A stretch of 7,596 bases of DNA from Lachnospiraceae bacterium. GTDB lineage: Bacteria; Bacillota; Clostridia; Lachnospirales; Lachnospiraceae. The notes beneath the pieces were generated by a model, which saw only the letters and a list, made by a program, of their open reading frames with translations, was not told the origin of the DNA and did not search any database. This document shows positions 6,683-7,596 of this stretch, in pieces. The stretch is taken from contig JAFSBP010000472.1 in assembly GCA_017437205.1 (NCBI GenBank), positions 1 through 7,596 on the forward strand. Reading direction: 5' to 3'. The position numbers and the translations under genes are program-made. Within the stretch, counting starts at the first letter, position 1. Every line of letters starts with the position of its first letter.

Positions 6683-6795
6683 ATGAGAATATTTCTACAC
6701 GCATACTTTCGGAGAAAGACTTATCAGTACTGACCGGATGGTTAAAGCTGGCGGCGAAGGCAGAGACACTCGAAGATTTTGTAGAAAAGATGTGA
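6658..6795 (+). pseudogene. Possible 3' remnant of an unidentified gene
   Basis: A reading frame without any ATG, GTG or TTG start runs from 6658, overlapping the end of the antiporter gene in another frame, to the TGA at 6793-6795. Its last third reads like real protein: LTGWLKLAAKAETLEDFVE, an amphipathic helix pattern with a Leu/Ala/Lys/Glu composition, followed by KM and stop. No family is recognised. It looks like the C-terminal tail of a gene whose 5' part was lost, and the strong terminator that follows at 6810 may be that gene's original terminator. It could equally be chance open frame. Confidence 0.3.
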
Positions 6796-6809
6796 TGATG
6801 TAAGATGTG

Positions 6810-6865
6810 AAAGAGAGCTGCTGTACAATTAGGTAATCCTGATTGTGCAGTAAGCTCTTTTTTTT
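6810..6865 (+). terminator. Strong rho-independent terminator
   Basis: A near-continuous stem of about 24 bp: bases 6810-6833 pair with 6838-6862 with one bulged A (6853), a few G-T wobbles and a TAAT loop (6834-6837). AGG/CCT closes the loop, ACAAT/ATTGT and CTG/CAG lie below it, and the base runs into T8 (6858-6865). The reverse strand has no comparable T-run, so it acts on + strand transcripts. It would end the antiporter transcript and insulate the oxidoreductase gene. Confidence 0.88.
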
Positions 6866-7023
6866 ATTATTGAGGGGTGTTTTGACTCATTTACGTTCAT
6901 TATTCACATAAGAGTAATTTGTTAATATAGCTAAAGTTGGAAAAATGGACAACAAAATACGAGAAAAGCATTTTAAATCAAGGGTTTTTCACAAAGGAAG
7001 GTCAGGCTGTCACTTTTTCCGAA
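6866..7023. other. AT-rich intergenic stretch, no gene seen
   Basis: Between the terminator and the promoter of the oxidoreductase gene I find no convincing coding frame on either strand. An ATG at 6945 opens a short frame, but it runs through the promoter and into the start of the oxidoreductase gene, so I do not call it. A TTGACT at 6882-6887 has no good -10 partner. TGTCAC (7008-7013) is one arm of an inverted repeat around the promoter. The stretch may hold operator sites. Confidence 0.5.
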
Positions 7024-7052
7024 TTGCAGGTGTGACATTTTTTCTATATAAT
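7024..7052 (+). promoter_or_regulatory. Sigma-A-type promoter for the Gfo/Idh/MocA oxidoreductase
   Basis: A perfect -10 box TATAAT (7047-7052) is preceded at 17 bases by TTGCAG (7024-7029), which matches the -35 consensus only at TTG. Transcription would start near 7059, leaving a leader of about 41 bases. The -35 box lies between the arms of a 6-bp inverted repeat, TGTCAC (7008-7013) and GTGACA (7032-7037), so regulator binding there could control access. The weak -35 with a perfect -10 fits a regulated promoter. Confidence 0.65.
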
Positions 7053-7099
7053 ACGCTCAAGATGCTTGACATGAAGACAATGCGAAAGGGAGAAATTAC

Positions 7100-7596
7100 A
7101 TGGAAAAGAGACGATATGCTCAAGTTGGAATAGGCGGAAGAGCAATGTTTTTTTATGAAGCAGTTGCAACAACATATTCAGCAACCAGTGAAATGGTGGC
7201 CTTTTGCGATGTGAATCAGACGAGAATGAATTATGCAAATTCTGTTTTAGAAGCGGCGGGAGTTAAAGCAGTTCCCACATACAAGCACTACGAGTTTGAT
7301 AAGATGATTGAAGAAATCAAGCCGGATTGTGTCATTGTTACCAGTGTAGATAGAACACATGATTACTATATTATTCGTGCAATGGAATTAGGATGCGATG
7401 TTATCACAGAAAAGCCTATGACTATTGATGCAAAACGTGCACAGGCAATCATTGATGCACAGAAACGTACCGGAAGAGAGGTGCGGGTGTCATTTAATTA
7501 TCGATATGCTCCGGGAAATACAAAGGTTCGTGAGTTGATTATGGATGATGTGATTGGTGAGGTCTATGCTGTGCATTTTGAGTGGTTTTTAAACAC
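7100..7596 (+). CDS. Gfo/Idh/MocA-family NAD(P)-dependent oxidoreductase (3' truncated by window edge)
   Basis: An N-terminal Rossmann-fold dehydrogenase acting on sugars, inositols or related polyols in the cytoplasm. The first 165 residues are visible; the family is usually 330-430 residues long, so more than half is missing. Seen: a nucleotide-binding start QVGIGGRAMFFYEA (residues 8-21), with GIGGR in the place of the usual GxGxxG; the acidic end of the second strand, AFCDVN, whose Asp suggests NAD preference; PDCVIVTSVDRTHDYYIIRAM; the hallmark EKP triad (104-106) with the catalytic-type Lys105; and SFNYRYAPGNTKVREL entering the second domain. GGGAG (7088-7092) lies 7 bases before the ATG. 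The gene has its own promoter after a strong terminator, so it begins a new unit running out of the window. The substrate is unknown. Confidence 0.9.
   Translation, partial: MEKRRYAQVGIGGRAMFFYEAVATTYSATSEMVAFCDVNQTRMNYANSVLEAAGVKAVPTYKHYEFDKMIEEIKPDCVIVTSVDRTHDYYIIRAMELGCDVITEKPMTIDAKRAQAIIDAQKRTGREVRVSFNYRYAPGNTKVRELIMDDVIGEVYAVHFEWFLN

Noticed and set aside
7066..7094. Perfect TTGACA at 7066-7071 as a -35 box
   Set aside because: No -10-like hexamer lies 16-18 bases downstream, where the ribosome site of the oxidoreductase gene is found instead.
6945..7133. Short + strand frame from ATG 6945
   Set aside because: It overlaps the promoter and the start of the oxidoreductase gene in another frame and has no protein-like pattern.
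1..7596. CRISPR arrays, tRNAs, insertion sequences, phage or defence genes
   Set aside because: No spaced repeat array, cloverleaf, transposase or nuclease motif was seen on reading the window.

Overview
The window reads as chromosomal DNA from a low-to-mid GC Gram-positive anaerobe, most likely a Clostridia member of the Lachnospiraceae type. This rests on purine-rich AGGAGG-like ribosome sites before nearly every gene, sigma-A-like promoters, short same-strand operon gaps, an E1 dehydrogenase sequence resembling the clostridial 2-oxoacid dehydrogenase type, and AEC, FGGY and Gfo/Idh/MocA genes typical of gut Firmicutes. The taxon is inferred from style and remembered family resemblance, not from a search. 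All seven recognised genes lie on the + strand; the first and last are cut by the window edges.

Layout. (1) 1-951: C-terminal part of a thiamine-diphosphate 2-oxoacid dehydrogenase E1 (beta-type region). (2) 1016-1975: lipoate-protein ligase, which would supply the lipoyl group to the E2 partner of that dehydrogenase. (3) 2023-2991: AEC-family (auxin efflux carrier type) permease. (4) 3090-4493: FGGY-family sugar kinase. (5) 4540-5220: transaldolase-like aldolase whose active-site residues match fructose-6-phosphate aldolase (FSA) rather than true transaldolase. These five genes have gaps of 46 to 98 bases and no convincing terminator between them, so they may be one transcription unit or two. 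(6) 5221-5371: an intergenic region with helically phased A-tracts followed by a good promoter (TTGAAA-17-TATTAT), then (7) 5372-6682: a CPA2/NapA-like cation:proton antiporter. (8) 6683-7099: a non-coding stretch holding a possible 3' gene remnant, a strong rho-independent terminator, and a promoter (TTGCAG-17-TATAAT) for (9) 7100 to the end: a Gfo/Idh/MocA NAD(P)-dependent oxidoreductase, incomplete.

How the genes may work together. E1 and the lipoate ligase form a clear functional pair. The kinase and FSA-like aldolase form a second pair: phosphorylation of a ketose followed by retro-aldol cleavage to a dihydroxyacetone-type C3 unit plus an aldose phosphate is a plausible route, but the substrate cannot be read from the sequence. 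The AEC permease could export or import an organic acid linked to the dehydrogenase, which is inference. The antiporter and the oxidoreductase appear to be separate transcription units. I see no CRISPR array, tRNA, rRNA, insertion sequence or phage gene. The most unusual items are the kinase plus FSA pair, the phased A-tracts before the antiporter promoter, and the two mutually exclusive hairpins between E1 and the lipoate ligase.
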